NCBI GenBank assembly: GCA_029259545.1
Contig: JAPHEE010000013.1
Coordinates: 1-43,771 of the forward strand
DNA: 43,771 bases
Source: Candidatus Alkanophaga volatiphilum
Lineage (GTDB): Archaea; Halobacteriota; Syntropharchaeia; Alkanophagales; B39-G2
Reading direction: 5' to 3'
Shown: in pieces, positions 14,659 through 22,609 of the stretch
How positions within the stretch are numbered: the first letter of the stretch is position 1
Layout of the letters: every line of letters starts with the position of its first letter
Notes under the pieces: model-generated
What the model saw: only the letters and a program-made list of their open reading frames with translations
What the model was told of the DNA's origin: nothing
Database searches by the model: none
Made by a program: the position numbers and the translations under genes

Positions 14659-15885
14659 CTAAGCAAGACGCCGTCGCATCTTCAAGTAATCCTCAACGAC
14701 GAACGTGGTTAGGTCTTCGGGCTTTGCAAAGAAGACCCTGCCAAGACTCTCGCGCGCGAGCATGCTTGCGAGTCTTCTGAGGTGCGGCTTGTCGTCCAGC
14801 ATGATGATGTCGAGCGAGATGTTCTCATCGCGGTACTTCGCAGCTTCTCGCAGAACGCTCTTCGCCGCCCTTTTAAAACCAACGTAGACGCCGTCCTCCG
14901 TGTTCGGCTCCGAATCGGTCAGCAAGTATGCGTGCTTCTCGCCTTCTTCTCTGTGGGCGGCGAGCCTGAACGCCTTCATACCTTCTGCCATGCCCGTATT
15001 GCCGCCGGCTCGCATCTTCACGATCTCCCATGCCGGGATTTCCGTCGCATATTCCGAGAATACGAACACTTTGAGCTTATCGGAGTGCTTCTGCATGAGC
15101 TCTGAAAGCGCTAAAGATGCCTCAATGGCAGCCATCATCTTCCGGTTGTAGTTCATCGAGCCGCTTTTGTCTATAATCAAGCCCGCAAAAATTCGCTTCT
15201 TGTGAAAGGTCTTATGGACGAGAAAGTCCTCCTCTCTCAACTCTCGTAAGGAGAAATCTCGTTGCATAGCGTTGAGTAGCGTCTCTTCAATGGAAACAAG
15301 CTCGTAGTCATCGCCGAATTCGTAGGGTCTTAAGAACGAGGATAGTTTCGAGCCGTGCCGTCCTAGCGTCTTCGGAGCGCCGATGGCGCCGAAAATCTGA
15401 CTACGACGCTCGAGAGCCTCTTTAACTATGCGACGTGCCAGTTTTCTTGCTCCCTTCGGCGTGATGTTCACGGCGTCGCCCTCGATACGTATATAGCCTT
15501 TGTCTTCGAAGTCTCTCAGAACCCGCTCCACGTCCTCCCTTTTTATGCCGTAATCCCAGATCAACGAGATTATCCGCCGCTCCTTCTCACGTCTCTCCCT
15601 GTCCTCCCTCACGCCCTTCACAAGTTCCTCCACGGACGCACCTTCCATGATCCTGTCGATTACTGCGTAAGAAACCTCCTCGTCGTACCTTTTTAACTCC
15701 TCCTTACGTCGCTCTTTTTCTTCATCAACCTCTCGCAGCCGCTCCTCTGCTTTCTCCTCAGCACGCCGCCGCATCACGTCATATTCGTGTATCCGCTCCG
15801 CTATTTCCTCAATACTCCTCTGCGTACCAGCTATTTCTCTCAGAAGTTCGACGTCCTCAAGCACGTCCGCGGTGCAGTAACGCAT
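14659..15885 (-). CDS. VWA-domain protein with coiled-coil and winged-helix N-terminus
   Basis: A 408-residue protein. Residues about 25-105 are a highly charged coiled coil and 105-150 look like a small winged helix (DYGIKREDVERVLRDFEDKG, IRIEGDAVNITPKGARKLAR). From about 232 a von Willebrand A domain carries the metal-ion-dependent adhesion motif DKSGSM (239-244), the threonine loop MRAGGNTGMAEGM and the aspartate LLTDSEPN. Intracellular VWA proteins of this kind usually work with a MoxR-type AAA+ ATPase in metal insertion or complex assembly, but no such ATPase is in the window. I chose the ATG at 15885: the longer frame runs antisense into the sirtuin gene and has shadow-like composition. 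Its start is 34 bases from the sirtuin start, so the promoters overlap. Confidence 0.8.
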   Translation of the reverse strand: MRYCTADVLEDVELLREIAGTQRSIEEIAERIHEYDVMRRRAEEKAEERLREVDEEKERRKEELKRYDEEVSYAVIDRIMEGASVEELVKGVREDRERREKERRIISLIWDYGIKREDVERVLRDFEDKGYIRIEGDAVNITPKGARKLARRIVKEALERRSQIFGAIGAPKTLGRHGSKLSSFLRPYEFGDDYELVSIEETLLNAMQRDFSLRELREEDFLVHKTFHKKRIFAGLIIDKSGSMNYNRKMMAAIEASLALSELMQKHSDKLKVFVFSEYATEIPAWEIVKMRAGGNTGMAEGMKAFRLAAHREEGEKHAYLLTDSEPNTEDGVYVGFKRAAKSVLREAAKYRDENISLDIIMLDDKPHLRRLASMLARESLGRVFFAKPEDLTTFVVEDYLKMRRRLA

Positions 15886-15919
15886 CCATAATAATATGAG
15901 GGTCAAATATGATAAGGGT

Positions 15920-16681
15920 ATGGGAACAGAAGACTTGGTAAAGAGGGCGGCGAGGGATATAGTAAAGGCGAAGAAGGTCATAGCACTGACCGGCGCCGGT
16001 ATTTCCGTGGAGAGCGGCATCCCTCCGTTCAGGGGCAAAGGTGGACTCTGGGAGAAATTCGACCCTGAAGAATACGCACATATTAGCGCATTCAGGCGAC
16101 ATCCTGAAAAGGTGTGGTCCGTCCTGCTTAAAGACATGTTTGATGTCATCAAGGGTGCAAAGCCGAACCCTGCGCATCTCGCGCTCGCAAGGCTTGAGAA
16201 ATTGGGGAAATTGCACTGCGTCATCACGCAGAACGTCGATGGGCTGCATCAGAAGGCTGGAAACACCGACGTTATCGAGTTCCACGGCACGCTTGAATGG
16301 CTTGTTTGCCTAGATTGTGGGAAAAGGTTTAAGACCGAGGAATATGAGCCGAAGGAAATGCCACCAAGATGCGAGTGCGGTGGCGTTCTGAAGCCCGACG
16401 CCGTGTTCTTCGGCGAGCCGATACCCGTAGAGGCGTTGAGACGCGCGCAGCACGAGGCGCGAACCTGCGACGTCATGCTCGTCATAGGCACCTCTGCGGT
16501 CGTCTACCCGGCGGCGAGCCTCCCCAGCATCGCAAAGAACGCCGGCGCCACCGTCATTGAGATAAATGCGGAAGCGACCCCGCTCACGGGGATCGTCTCC
16601 GACTACATCATCGAGGGCAAGGCGGGAGAAATACTGCCGAAGATCGTCGATGAGGTGGAGAGGCTCCTAAAGGCTCAATAA
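15920..16681 (+). CDS. cobB: Sir2-family NAD-dependent protein deacylase
   Basis: A 253-residue sirtuin. The Rossmann motif ALTGAGISVESGIPPFRG (Gly-Ala-Gly at about 25-27), the catalytic stretch TQNVDGLHQKAG, the general-base histidine in EFHGTLEWLVC, the four zinc cysteines (CLDCGK and CECGG), FFGEPIP, VIGTSAVVYPAA and INAE are all present. Sirtuins remove acetyl or longer acyl groups from lysines using NAD; in archaea Alba is the best-known target. The ATG at 15920 is chosen because it lies about 25 bases after an AATAATAT element. An in-frame ATG at 15896 sits inside that element. The gene diverges from the VWA gene and is followed by an IS605-type remnant. Confidence 0.92.
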   Translation: MGTEDLVKRAARDIVKAKKVIALTGAGISVESGIPPFRGKGGLWEKFDPEEYAHISAFRRHPEKVWSVLLKDMFDVIKGAKPNPAHLALARLEKLGKLHCVITQNVDGLHQKAGNTDVIEFHGTLEWLVCLDCGKRFKTEEYEPKEMPPRCECGGVLKPDAVFFGEPIPVEALRRAQHEARTCDVMLVIGTSAVVYPAASLPSIAKNAGATVIEINAEATPLTGIVSDYIIEGKAGEILPKIVDEVERLLKAQ

Positions 16682-16695
16682 GCGGAAGACGAGAA

Positions 16696-16955
16696 TGTGA
16701 GCTGCTCCGCACTGAAGTGCGGAGCTTCTCCGCTCCACCCGCCTTCACGGCAGCTTATGCGGGAGTTGAGGGCTGCTCACCACAGCCCCATCCTATCGGA
16801 CCCGTTATCCGATGGGCTACACTTGCCCATCTCTTTCCCGCAAGGGGACGTCATCGGAAACATTCCATCTCTTTGTAGGAATTCAAAGTATTTAAACCTT
16901 TCCCACCCACCTCCCCTTGTCCCCGCTTTGAAAAGCGAGGTTTTGCAAGCAACAA
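16696..16955 (-). mobile_element. IS200/IS605-type element remnant with tnpB C-terminal tail
   Basis: On the minus strand the copy starts near 16925-16955 (AGGGGAGGTGGGTGGGAAAG, then TTTAAATACTTTGA) and ends at 16696 with GAAGCTCCGCACTTCAGTGC, GGAGCAGCTCAC. The terminal hairpin CTCCGCACTTCAGTGCGGAG is perfect. A minus frame across the last part reads SGEAPHFSAEQLT, in the style of TnpB tails encoded over the right end. The ends match the remnant at 1815-1958. At about 260 bases it is an internally deleted copy. It occupies the first half of the 515-base gap between the sirtuin and rfcS. Confidence 0.55.
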
Positions 16956-17043
16956 CTTTATAACTCAAGTCAACGCAAGTCGGAGCGGGAACTGCGGGTC
17001 AGCGTCGAGCCCGACCCGAAGAGAGCGTTGTCCGGCACGCCCC

Positions 17044-17079
17044 GGCGGAGGACGTGAGCAGAGCAGTCGTCCTCACGCC
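17044..17079. other. Strong hairpin in the rfcS upstream region
   Basis: GGCG-GAGGACG (17044-17054) pairs with CGTCCTC-A-CGCC (17068-17079), with one bulged A and a 13-base loop. A second stem, CGGGTC/GACCCG, lies near 17000-17025. TTTATAACTC at about 16955 could act as a promoter for a structured transcript. This is either an unannotated RNA or further mobile-element debris; nothing identifies it. Confidence 0.3.
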
Positions 17080-17196
17080 ACGCACGCACCCGCCCTACCG
17101 CTCTTTGCACGCCTCACTCGTTCCATCGTGCTCGTTAGCCGTCGTGTCAACAAACTCGAAAAGATAAATACGAGAGTTACATCCTCATTATCGCAG

Positions 17197-18879
17197 ATGG
17201 CGGAGCGTGTGGAGGAAATCTGGATCGAGAAATATCGCCCTAAGACACTTGATGAGATTGTGGGGCAGGATGATATCGTTAAAAACCTCAAGTCCTACGT
17301 TAAGGCAGGCAACATGCCGCACCTCATCTTCGCAGGACCTGCGGGCGTCGGCAAGACGGCGGCGGCGGTCGCCCTCGCTAGGGAGTTTTTCGGCGATGCT
17401 TATGAAGAGAACTTCACCGAGTTGAACGCTTCGGTGGCGCCCGATACCGCCGTCGTGTTACGGATGGGCGATACCGTCACGAGCGTGAGCTTTGAAGAGC
17501 TTGACAGGCTGATTTTTGGGAGCAGCGAAGAGGAGGAGTACGCTATATTACAAGGGGTTGAAGTCCTCTCCGTTGCGGATTACAGAATTAAATTCATGCC
17601 GGTCTCGGCGATCGCAAGGCACAAAGCCGAACGCATTCTGAGAATAAAACATGAGGGCGGCGAGATAAGCGTCACCCCCGACCACTCCTTGATTGTGATA
17701 ACGGAAGACGGAACTCTCGCCCCCAAACTTGCCTCCGAGTTAGAAATCGGCTCGTTTCTGGTCTCCTTCGGCGGCGCTGGCGGCAAAGGCAAAGGCGAGG
17801 GGGAGGGGAAACTCCCCGCCGAGCCCTTCTTGAACTTCCTCGACAACATCGCTCCGATGGGCGACGTATGCGGCGACGCAGCCGTCGAGAAGAGGGTGAT
17901 ACTAGACGCTATTGAGGCGATCGACGTGGAAGGGCTGCGCGAAGAGGAAAAGGAGGCTTTTAGGACTCTTAAGAAGCTTGCATGCTCCAAACTTAAGGTC
18001 TTAAAAGTTACGGATGTGAGGGAGGAGGGTTACAATGGTTGGGTTTACGACGTGGGCGTCCCTCACACTGAGATGTTCTGGGGTTTTGTTCCTACCGGTG
18101 GCGCCGCTGCGACGACTCCTGTCTTGTTGCATAACTCCGATGAGCGTGGCATTGAAGTTGTACGTAACAACATAAAGAACTTTGCGAGGATGATGCCGGT
18201 CCGTGGCAAGTTTAAGATAATTTTCCTCGACGAGGCGGATGCCCTGACGGACGCTGCTCAATCCGCTTTGAGAAGGACTATGGAACGCTATTCGGCAACA
18301 TGCAGGTTCATCTTCAGCTGCAACTATTCCTCAAAGATAATAGAGCCGATACAGTCTAGGTGCGCCGTCTTCAGGTTCAAACCCCTATCATACGAGGCTG
18401 TGAAAAAGAGACTTTCCTACATCGCAGAGCAAGAGAGCATCTCGATTACGGAAGACGTCATAAAGGCAATATACGACGTTGCGGGTGGCGACATGCGGAA
18501 GGCGATAAACGCGTTGCAGAGCGCCGCTGCTGTGAGCAAGGATATAACGCCCGAAACCATATACAGCATCACGGCGACGCCGAAGCCGGAGGAGGTGGAG
18601 ACGTTAATAAAAAAGGCGCTATATGAGGACTTCTTCGAGGCTCTTGATATGCTGAACATGCTCTTGGACGATAAGGGCGTAGCTCCCGACGAACTGCTCA
18701 CGCAAATGCACAAAACGCTCTTAAATATGGAAATACCGCCTGAGAAGAAGGTTTATCTAGTAGACAGAATAGGAGAAGTGGACTTCAGGATTGCGGAAGG
18801 CGCGAACGAGAGGATACAGCTGGAGGGGCTCCTCGCATACTTCCACCTTTATGGAAAGCGGCGTGTTGAGGGTGCTTGA
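17197..18879 (+). CDS. rfcS: Replication factor C small subunit, interrupted by an intein
   Basis: A 560-residue precursor. The spliced product would be about 325 residues, the normal RfcS length. RfcS is the AAA+ clamp-loader subunit that opens PCNA onto primed DNA. Exteins: VEEIWIEKYRPKTLDEIVGQ, Walker A GPAGVGKT (47-54), NFTELNA up to residue 78, the intein at 79-313, then SDERGIEVVRNNIKNFAR, Walker B FLDEADAL, sensor 1 IFSCNYSSKI, the SRC motif (QSRCAVFRF) and the C-terminal collar. The ATG at 17197 (MAERVEEIWIEKY) is the family start; the frame's upstream ATG at 17128 adds atypical sequence. The gene is preceded by the IS605 remnant and a structured spacer. Confidence 0.95.
   Translation: MAERVEEIWIEKYRPKTLDEIVGQDDIVKNLKSYVKAGNMPHLIFAGPAGVGKTAAAVALAREFFGDAYEENFTELNASVAPDTAVVLRMGDTVTSVSFEELDRLIFGSSEEEEYAILQGVEVLSVADYRIKFMPVSAIARHKAERILRIKHEGGEISVTPDHSLIVITEDGTLAPKLASELEIGSFLVSFGGAGGKGKGEGEGKLPAEPFLNFLDNIAPMGDVCGDAAVEKRVILDAIEAIDVEGLREEEKEAFRTLKKLACSKLKVLKVTDVREEGYNGWVYDVGVPHTEMFWGFVPTGGAAATTPVLLHNSDERGIEVVRNNIKNFARMMPVRGKFKIIFLDEADALTDAAQSALRRTMERYSATCRFIFSCNYSSKIIEPIQSRCAVFRFKPLSYEAVKKRLSYIAEQESISITEDVIKAIYDVAGGDMRKAINALQSAAAVSKDITPETIYSITATPKPEEVETLIKKALYEDFFEALDMLNMLLDDKGVAPDELLTQMHKTLLNMEIPPEKKVYLVDRIGEVDFRIAEGANERIQLEGLLAYFHLYGKRRVEGA
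17431..18135 (+). other. Mini-intein in RfcS (235 residues, no homing endonuclease)
   Basis: The insertion falls between Ala and Ser of the conserved ELNA-SDERG segment. The intein begins with Ser (SVAPDTAVVLRMGDTV) and ends with LLHN, followed by Ser as the +1 residue, so all splicing residues are present. Block B is visible as ISVTPDHSLIVI (Thr-x-x-His) and block F as VYDVGVPHTEMFWGFVP. In place of a LAGLIDADG endonuclease there is a Gly/Lys/Glu-rich linker (GGAGGKGKGEGEGK) and about 80 charged residues with no endonuclease motif. A serine rather than cysteine at position 1 is a less common arrangement. Confidence 0.92.
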
Positions 18880-18947
18880 TCGTGTGTTTCGGTTTTTTCA
18901 TGTGTTTTCAACGTTACGTCTGCACGTCGCTTCAACAACACTTCGTC

Positions 18948-19289
18948 TCACTTACGACGGCGGCGTCGCCGTCCTGATGCCAGTCTGAACTTTATGAGCG
19001 TAAATATCTCGTTTTCGCCAAAGTCCCCGTAAAATTGGCGTAGGTCGCGCTCGAGACCTTTCTTGCTGCGGTAGCCTTCTTCTCGGACGGTCGCCTCATC
19101 GACTTCATCAAGCGTGATATAGCGGACGTCAGTGATCAGGGCTTCGCCGAGATACTCCTTGCCGCACATCACCTTGACGACCTCGCCTACCCTGTATTTC
19201 TTCCTGCCGAGGCGGAGCGTTGCCGTCTTACGCCCGCTTTTAAGCTTCTTCAGGAACCTTTCGTCGAAATTCAGAAATTTCCTCCCCAT
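18948..19289 (-). CDS. ASCH-domain protein
   Basis: A 113-residue basic protein. FDERFLKKLKSGRKTATLRL, then YRVGEVVKV, GEALITDVRYITLDEV and FTLIKFRL, reproduce the ASCH fold: a PUA-related beta barrel with a conserved Gly-x-Lys-Thr-x-Thr-x-Arg near the N-terminus. The family is linked to RNA binding and, in some members, to RNA or nucleoside hydrolysis. The C-terminus is a run of Arg/Lys. Its start lies inside the 3' end of tmcA (50-base overlap, different frame), so it is translated from the tail of the tmcA message. Pairing with a tRNA acetyltransferase supports an RNA-related role, but the exact activity is not established. Confidence 0.85.
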   Translation of the reverse strand: MGRKFLNFDERFLKKLKSGRKTATLRLGRKKYRVGEVVKVMCGKEYLGEALITDVRYITLDEVDEATVREEGYRSKKGLERDLRQFYGDFGENEIFTLIKFRLASGRRRRRRK

Positions 19290-21747
19290 ACGAGCGCAGC
19301 ATCCCCCCCGCCTCTTCGATGAAGCCTTCTAAGATCGTACCGACAGCCTCTCGAAGCTCGTTTGCGCACGTGGTTATGCTGCGTCGCACGACGTCCGCCA
19401 CCTCCTCCCAGCTCCGCCCCTGTAATACTTTTAGAATGAAAAGCCGCTCTTGGAAATTACTTAATTTTTTCTCCAAACGCAGGAAATAAAGGCGGACGAA
19501 ATCTGGAATGCAATCTGCTACCGCTTCGTACTTCATCGGACCGTATGCGTATATAATTGCACGCCGCCAATTCAGGTCATCTATGCTTATAAGCTTGCGC
19601 AGCCATGCCTCCCGCCATTCTTCGCTCAAAGCGCCTCCCCTCTCGGTTTCCCCCTCATTACTCTCAACATCTTCCCCCTCGCTAGGCGCTGCAGTTTCAA
19701 CGGCGGCTGCGATACCTGCCAACGCCGGCTTCCCGCTGAGGACGTTCCGCAGTATCCTTATTATGAGGTAGGAAAGCCCGATCTCTAGATCGTTAAGCGG
19801 CTCCCTCAACAACTTCAGGAATCTTTCGAAGAACAGCGCTGCAATCTCGTGGAATGCAGAGCGAGCGACGTCACTCAGCGGTTTCACCACGACGACGGAG
19901 TATTCGCCGCTGACTTCGTTACGAGCGGGTGAAATGTGAATGGGGAAAAAGCCGCTTCTTGCCCAGAAGCGTAGGAGTTCGGAGGTTGCGCCGAAGCTCG
20001 AGCCGAGCCAGTCGAGGTTTTTGCGGCGTGCTTCTTTTTCGATCTCAGCAAGCATTTTCGTGCCGATGCCCTTGCGCATGATCTCTGGATGTGTCGCTAT
20101 CCTCACTATCCTCCAGCCTCTGAGCTTACTGAGGTCGCGGCGGCGGTAGTGTTTAATAAATATGTCTGGGATCAGGTTTCCCGGCGGCGCGTACCCGTAA
20201 TACATGGCTTCAACGTCCTCGTCGAGCAGTCCCCCCTCCGCTGCGAGCTGCACCGAGCATATCACGTGGCGGTTGAGCGTGAGCATTCGCATCTCTTGGT
20301 TCGGCGCATCGCACAAGATCGCAAAGTCGTTCGGGTTGTTCTTGTAGTGCGCAAGTACAAGGATCCCAAAATACTCACGTAGTACGTCCTCATGCTCGAA
20401 GAGATCTTCAACTCTCGTTTCCACATACTCGCAGGCGTCCAGCGGGACTTCTTCAAGCTTCCCAAAAGAGAAAGGCTCGGCGTCCAGCAGTAACGTCTTA
20501 AACACCCACTCCTCGATCGGGTCGTCCTCGCTATATCTTATGGGCTCGGTCATCTCGTATTCGATAACGTCTTCCTTGCTCTCCTTGAGTTTGCGGAGAA
20601 AGCGGACTGAGAAGCCACGCCCGGCGCCCTCGTAACCGTGGATCGTAGAAGAGAAAATTACACGGGGCGCCTGTCTCAAAATGCGAAAGAGCAGTGGGAT
20701 TGGAATCGCAGCGGCTTCGTCCACGACAACCACGTCGTAGCGTTCTGCCTTGCGGGCGGCATCTATAGGACTCCACCACTCGATCAGCGAAGAGCCGCTT
20801 CTCAGCTCGAACGTGAAGCCCTCGTGCTCCTTCGTCACGACCCGCCGCCCTATTCTCTCAAGCCCTATTTTTGCGAAGCGGAAAACCTCAGTTACGTTCT
20901 CGAGCTCGGGCGACGTCAGCATCGCCCTTAGCGCTCTGTTACGTCTGCTGCTCGCCTCCACTAAAGCGGCAAGCCCCAGACCTATAACGCTCGATTTTCC
21001 TCGCCCCCGGTTTGCAGTGAGCACGAGGACCTTCTTCGTCCCTTTTTCCAGTTCTTCCAATGCTTTCAACGCCTCGACTTGATCTTGCGTTAGGCAGAGT
21101 TCGTAGAAGACCTTTTTAAATTTCGGGCTTTCTGGGAGCTTCGGGAGTGCTCTTCGCCGGCGTTTTCTGATCTTCGAGGCTGGTGGCTTCTTCAGAATTT
21201 TGCCGTCCGCAGTCGCTATTGCGATGCCATCGTGTTCAAAAAGCTTCTGGACGAGCCACCGCAGGAAGTTGTGACGGATGTCTGTCTCGTCGTAAGGCGG
21301 CGTGAGCATGATGTGGCGGTGAAACTTCGTCACCATGTTCACGAACTCGTCAAGCGGGGGGATGAGCATGAAAATCAGCCCGCCACCCCGCACGAGGCCC
21401 GCAAGCCTTCCAAGATCGCCCGGTACGAGCGTCCTGTGGAAGTCGAGGATCATGGTGTCGAACGTCATGCCCAAAACCTTGAGCGTGTCTTTGAACTCAA
21501 TGACTTTGAAGTCAGGACGCCTCTCAGGTACGTCCTCTAGAAACGAAGCCGCGACTAAAACCCTTCTTGCATCAAGCTCCTTCTCGTCTATCCTCCGCTG
21601 TAGCAGCGAAAACGCAAGCTCGTAGCACTCCTTTTGCTCTCCAGCGATCACGAGCATCCTCCGCTGCCTGCTACGCTCCGCCTCCCTCCAGAGGCGGTTC
21701 GCAAGACCTCGCAGCTCCTTAGACGCCCCCTTCCGCCTCTTGGCCAT
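19240..21747 (-). CDS. tmcA: tRNA(Met) cytidine acetyltransferase TmcA
   Basis: An 835-residue protein with the full TmcA/Nat10 order. The N-terminal DUF1726-like domain covers residues 1-200. The RNA helicase-like module has Walker A LTANRGRGKSS (243-253) and Walker B VVVDEAAAIPIPLL. The GNAT acetyltransferase carries IATHPEIMRKGIGTKML (acetyl-CoA loop) and LGSSFGATSELLRFWARSGF. A C-terminal tRNA-binding region ends FRRKVPEEA. It uses acetyl-CoA and ATP to form N4-acetylcytidine; archaeal homologues acetylate many RNA sites and support growth at high temperature. A low-complexity insert near residues 680-710 (SEGEDVESNEGETERGGAL) separates the GNAT and C-terminal parts. GAGGTGG lies 6 bases before the ATG. 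The ASCH gene overlaps its 3' end, and a truncated nitroreductase lies 27 bases upstream. Confidence 0.95.
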   Translation of the reverse strand: MAKRRKGASKELRGLANRLWREAERSRQRRMLVIAGEQKECYELAFSLLQRRIDEKELDARRVLVAASFLEDVPERRPDFKVIEFKDTLKVLGMTFDTMILDFHRTLVPGDLGRLAGLVRGGGLIFMLIPPLDEFVNMVTKFHRHIMLTPPYDETDIRHNFLRWLVQKLFEHDGIAIATADGKILKKPPASKIRKRRRRALPKLPESPKFKKVFYELCLTQDQVEALKALEELEKGTKKVLVLTANRGRGKSSVIGLGLAALVEASSRRNRALRAMLTSPELENVTEVFRFAKIGLERIGRRVVTKEHEGFTFELRSGSSLIEWWSPIDAARKAERYDVVVVDEAAAIPIPLLFRILRQAPRVIFSSTIHGYEGAGRGFSVRFLRKLKESKEDVIEYEMTEPIRYSEDDPIEEWVFKTLLLDAEPFSFGKLEEVPLDACEYVETRVEDLFEHEDVLREYFGILVLAHYKNNPNDFAILCDAPNQEMRMLTLNRHVICSVQLAAEGGLLDEDVEAMYYGYAPPGNLIPDIFIKHYRRRDLSKLRGWRIVRIATHPEIMRKGIGTKMLAEIEKEARRKNLDWLGSSFGATSELLRFWARSGFFPIHISPARNEVSGEYSVVVVKPLSDVARSAFHEIAALFFERFLKLLREPLNDLEIGLSYLIIRILRNVLSGKPALAGIAAAVETAAPSEGEDVESNEGETERGGALSEEWREAWLRKLISIDDLNWRRAIIYAYGPMKYEAVADCIPDFVRLYFLRLEKKLSNFQERLFILKVLQGRSWEEVADVVRRSITTCANELREAVGTILEGFIEEAGGMLRSYGEEISEFRRKVPEEA

Positions 21748-21774
21748 TAAAAACCACCTCAGCTCGCTCGTCGC

Positions 21775-22137
21775 TCAAGTTCGAAAACGCCCCCTCATCA
21801 GCCACCACGTTTCGAGCGGGTATGTCACGCCAGCGCTCGGCGCCGTCCCGCCCTTCGGATCGGTGATGCCCTGTGCTGCCCATAATAGCTGCAAAAGTTC
21901 TTGGACTGTTAAGGGCTCATCGGGATACCCCCGGATGGGTCCGTGTAATGTTATCGCCTCCTCCACCGACGTTTCGCCGGCGGTACATGGCAGCAGCTTC
22001 AATTCCGCATCCGAAGGCATTGCAATATCGCCAATTTCCAGTTGCATTTTTAGAGGTGCTACTATGACGCCAGTGAGTCCGATGAACATCGCTACCGCTA
22101 TGAGGAGCATCCGCTCCCGTTCGCCTCTCAACGGCAT
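21775..22137 (-). pseudogene. N-terminal fragment of a SagB-type nitroreductase-family protein
   Basis: A 120-residue frame with a hydrophobic N-terminus (MLLIAVAMFIGLTGVIVAPL) followed by SagB-like sequence: LPCTAGETSVEEAITLHGPI, RGYPDEPLTVQELLQLLWAA, QGITD and TAPSAGVTYPLE. In the family, TAPSAG-YPLE is followed by about 100 more residues that complete the FMN-binding dimer fold. Here the sequence switches to TWWLMRGRFRT and stops, so the protein is truncated at its core. The usual 'RRS-R-Y' FMN contact also reads HGPIRGY. I call it a pseudogene. A functional short membrane protein is unlikely. Translation could begin at 22110 (MLLIAV), 35-45 bases after the AT-rich promoter shared with the divergent gene. 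Confidence 0.72.
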
Positions 22138-22143
22138 TCAAAA

Positions 22144-22158
22144 GGTTTATTTAAGATC
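22144..22158. promoter_or_regulatory. TATA region between the SagB fragment and the split-barrel gene
   Basis: GGTTTATTTAAGATC carries TATA-like sequence for the plus-strand gene (start 22187, ribosome site GGTGG at 22176-22180) and, on the other strand, CTTAAATAAACC for the truncated gene. Confidence 0.45.
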
Positions 22159-22186
22159 AACTCATTTTAGAGTTTGGTGGATAACC

Positions 22187-22585
22187 ATGGCAAAGATGCC
22201 AAAGGAAGTAATGGACATGTTTAATGACCGAGAGGCGGCGAAGGTTCTTGCGACCGTGAGCGCCGATGGCGTCCTGAACGTAGTTCCTGTGGGGACGCTC
22301 GCCGCCGTGGATGAGGAGACGATAGCATTTGCCGACATCTTCCTCGGAAAGACTAAAAGCAACCTTGAAGCTACGAAAAAAGTGGCAGCCACGGCTTACA
22401 AGGGTCTTGACGGCTACCAGATAAAAGGTACGTTCCAAGGCTTCCAGACATCGGGACCGCTCTTTGAACAGATGAGCAAGGCTGTTAAAGAGATGCTGAA
22501 GCTCGACGTGAGGGCTGTCGGCACGATAAAGGTGGAGGAGGTCTACTCCGTGGGCGTGAAAGCCCCCGGAAAGAAATTAGCCTGA
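22187..22585 (+). CDS. Pyridoxamine 5'-phosphate oxidase-family (split-barrel flavin) protein
   Basis: A 132-residue protein with the split-barrel pattern of small archaeal PPOX-family proteins: MAKMPKEVMDMFNDREAAKV, LATVSADGVLNVVPVGTLAA, TIAFADIFLGKTKSNLEATK, VAATAYKGLDGYQIKGTFQG and a C-terminal KVEEVYSVGVKAPGKK. Such proteins form dimers that bind FMN, F420 or haem. The short length and absence of the PNPOx C-terminal motif speak against vitamin B6 synthesis, and an oxidoreductase or flavin-binding role is more likely. The ATG at 22187 has GGTGG 6 bases upstream; the long upstream frame is antisense to the SagB fragment and is not coding. The Toprim gene follows after 24 bases. Confidence 0.85.
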   Translation: MAKMPKEVMDMFNDREAAKVLATVSADGVLNVVPVGTLAAVDEETIAFADIFLGKTKSNLEATKKVAATAYKGLDGYQIKGTFQGFQTSGPLFEQMSKAVKEMLKLDVRAVGTIKVEEVYSVGVKAPGKKLA

Positions 22586-22609
22586 CTTTCTCTTCTCCTA
22601 CCCCTCTTT

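Noticed and set aside
15886-16227. N-terminal extension of the VWA frame
   Set aside because: Antisense to the sirtuin gene and unlike the rest of the protein.
21740-22186. N-terminal extension of the split-barrel protein frame
   Set aside because: Antisense to the SagB fragment; a ribosome site and TATA box support the ATG at 22187.
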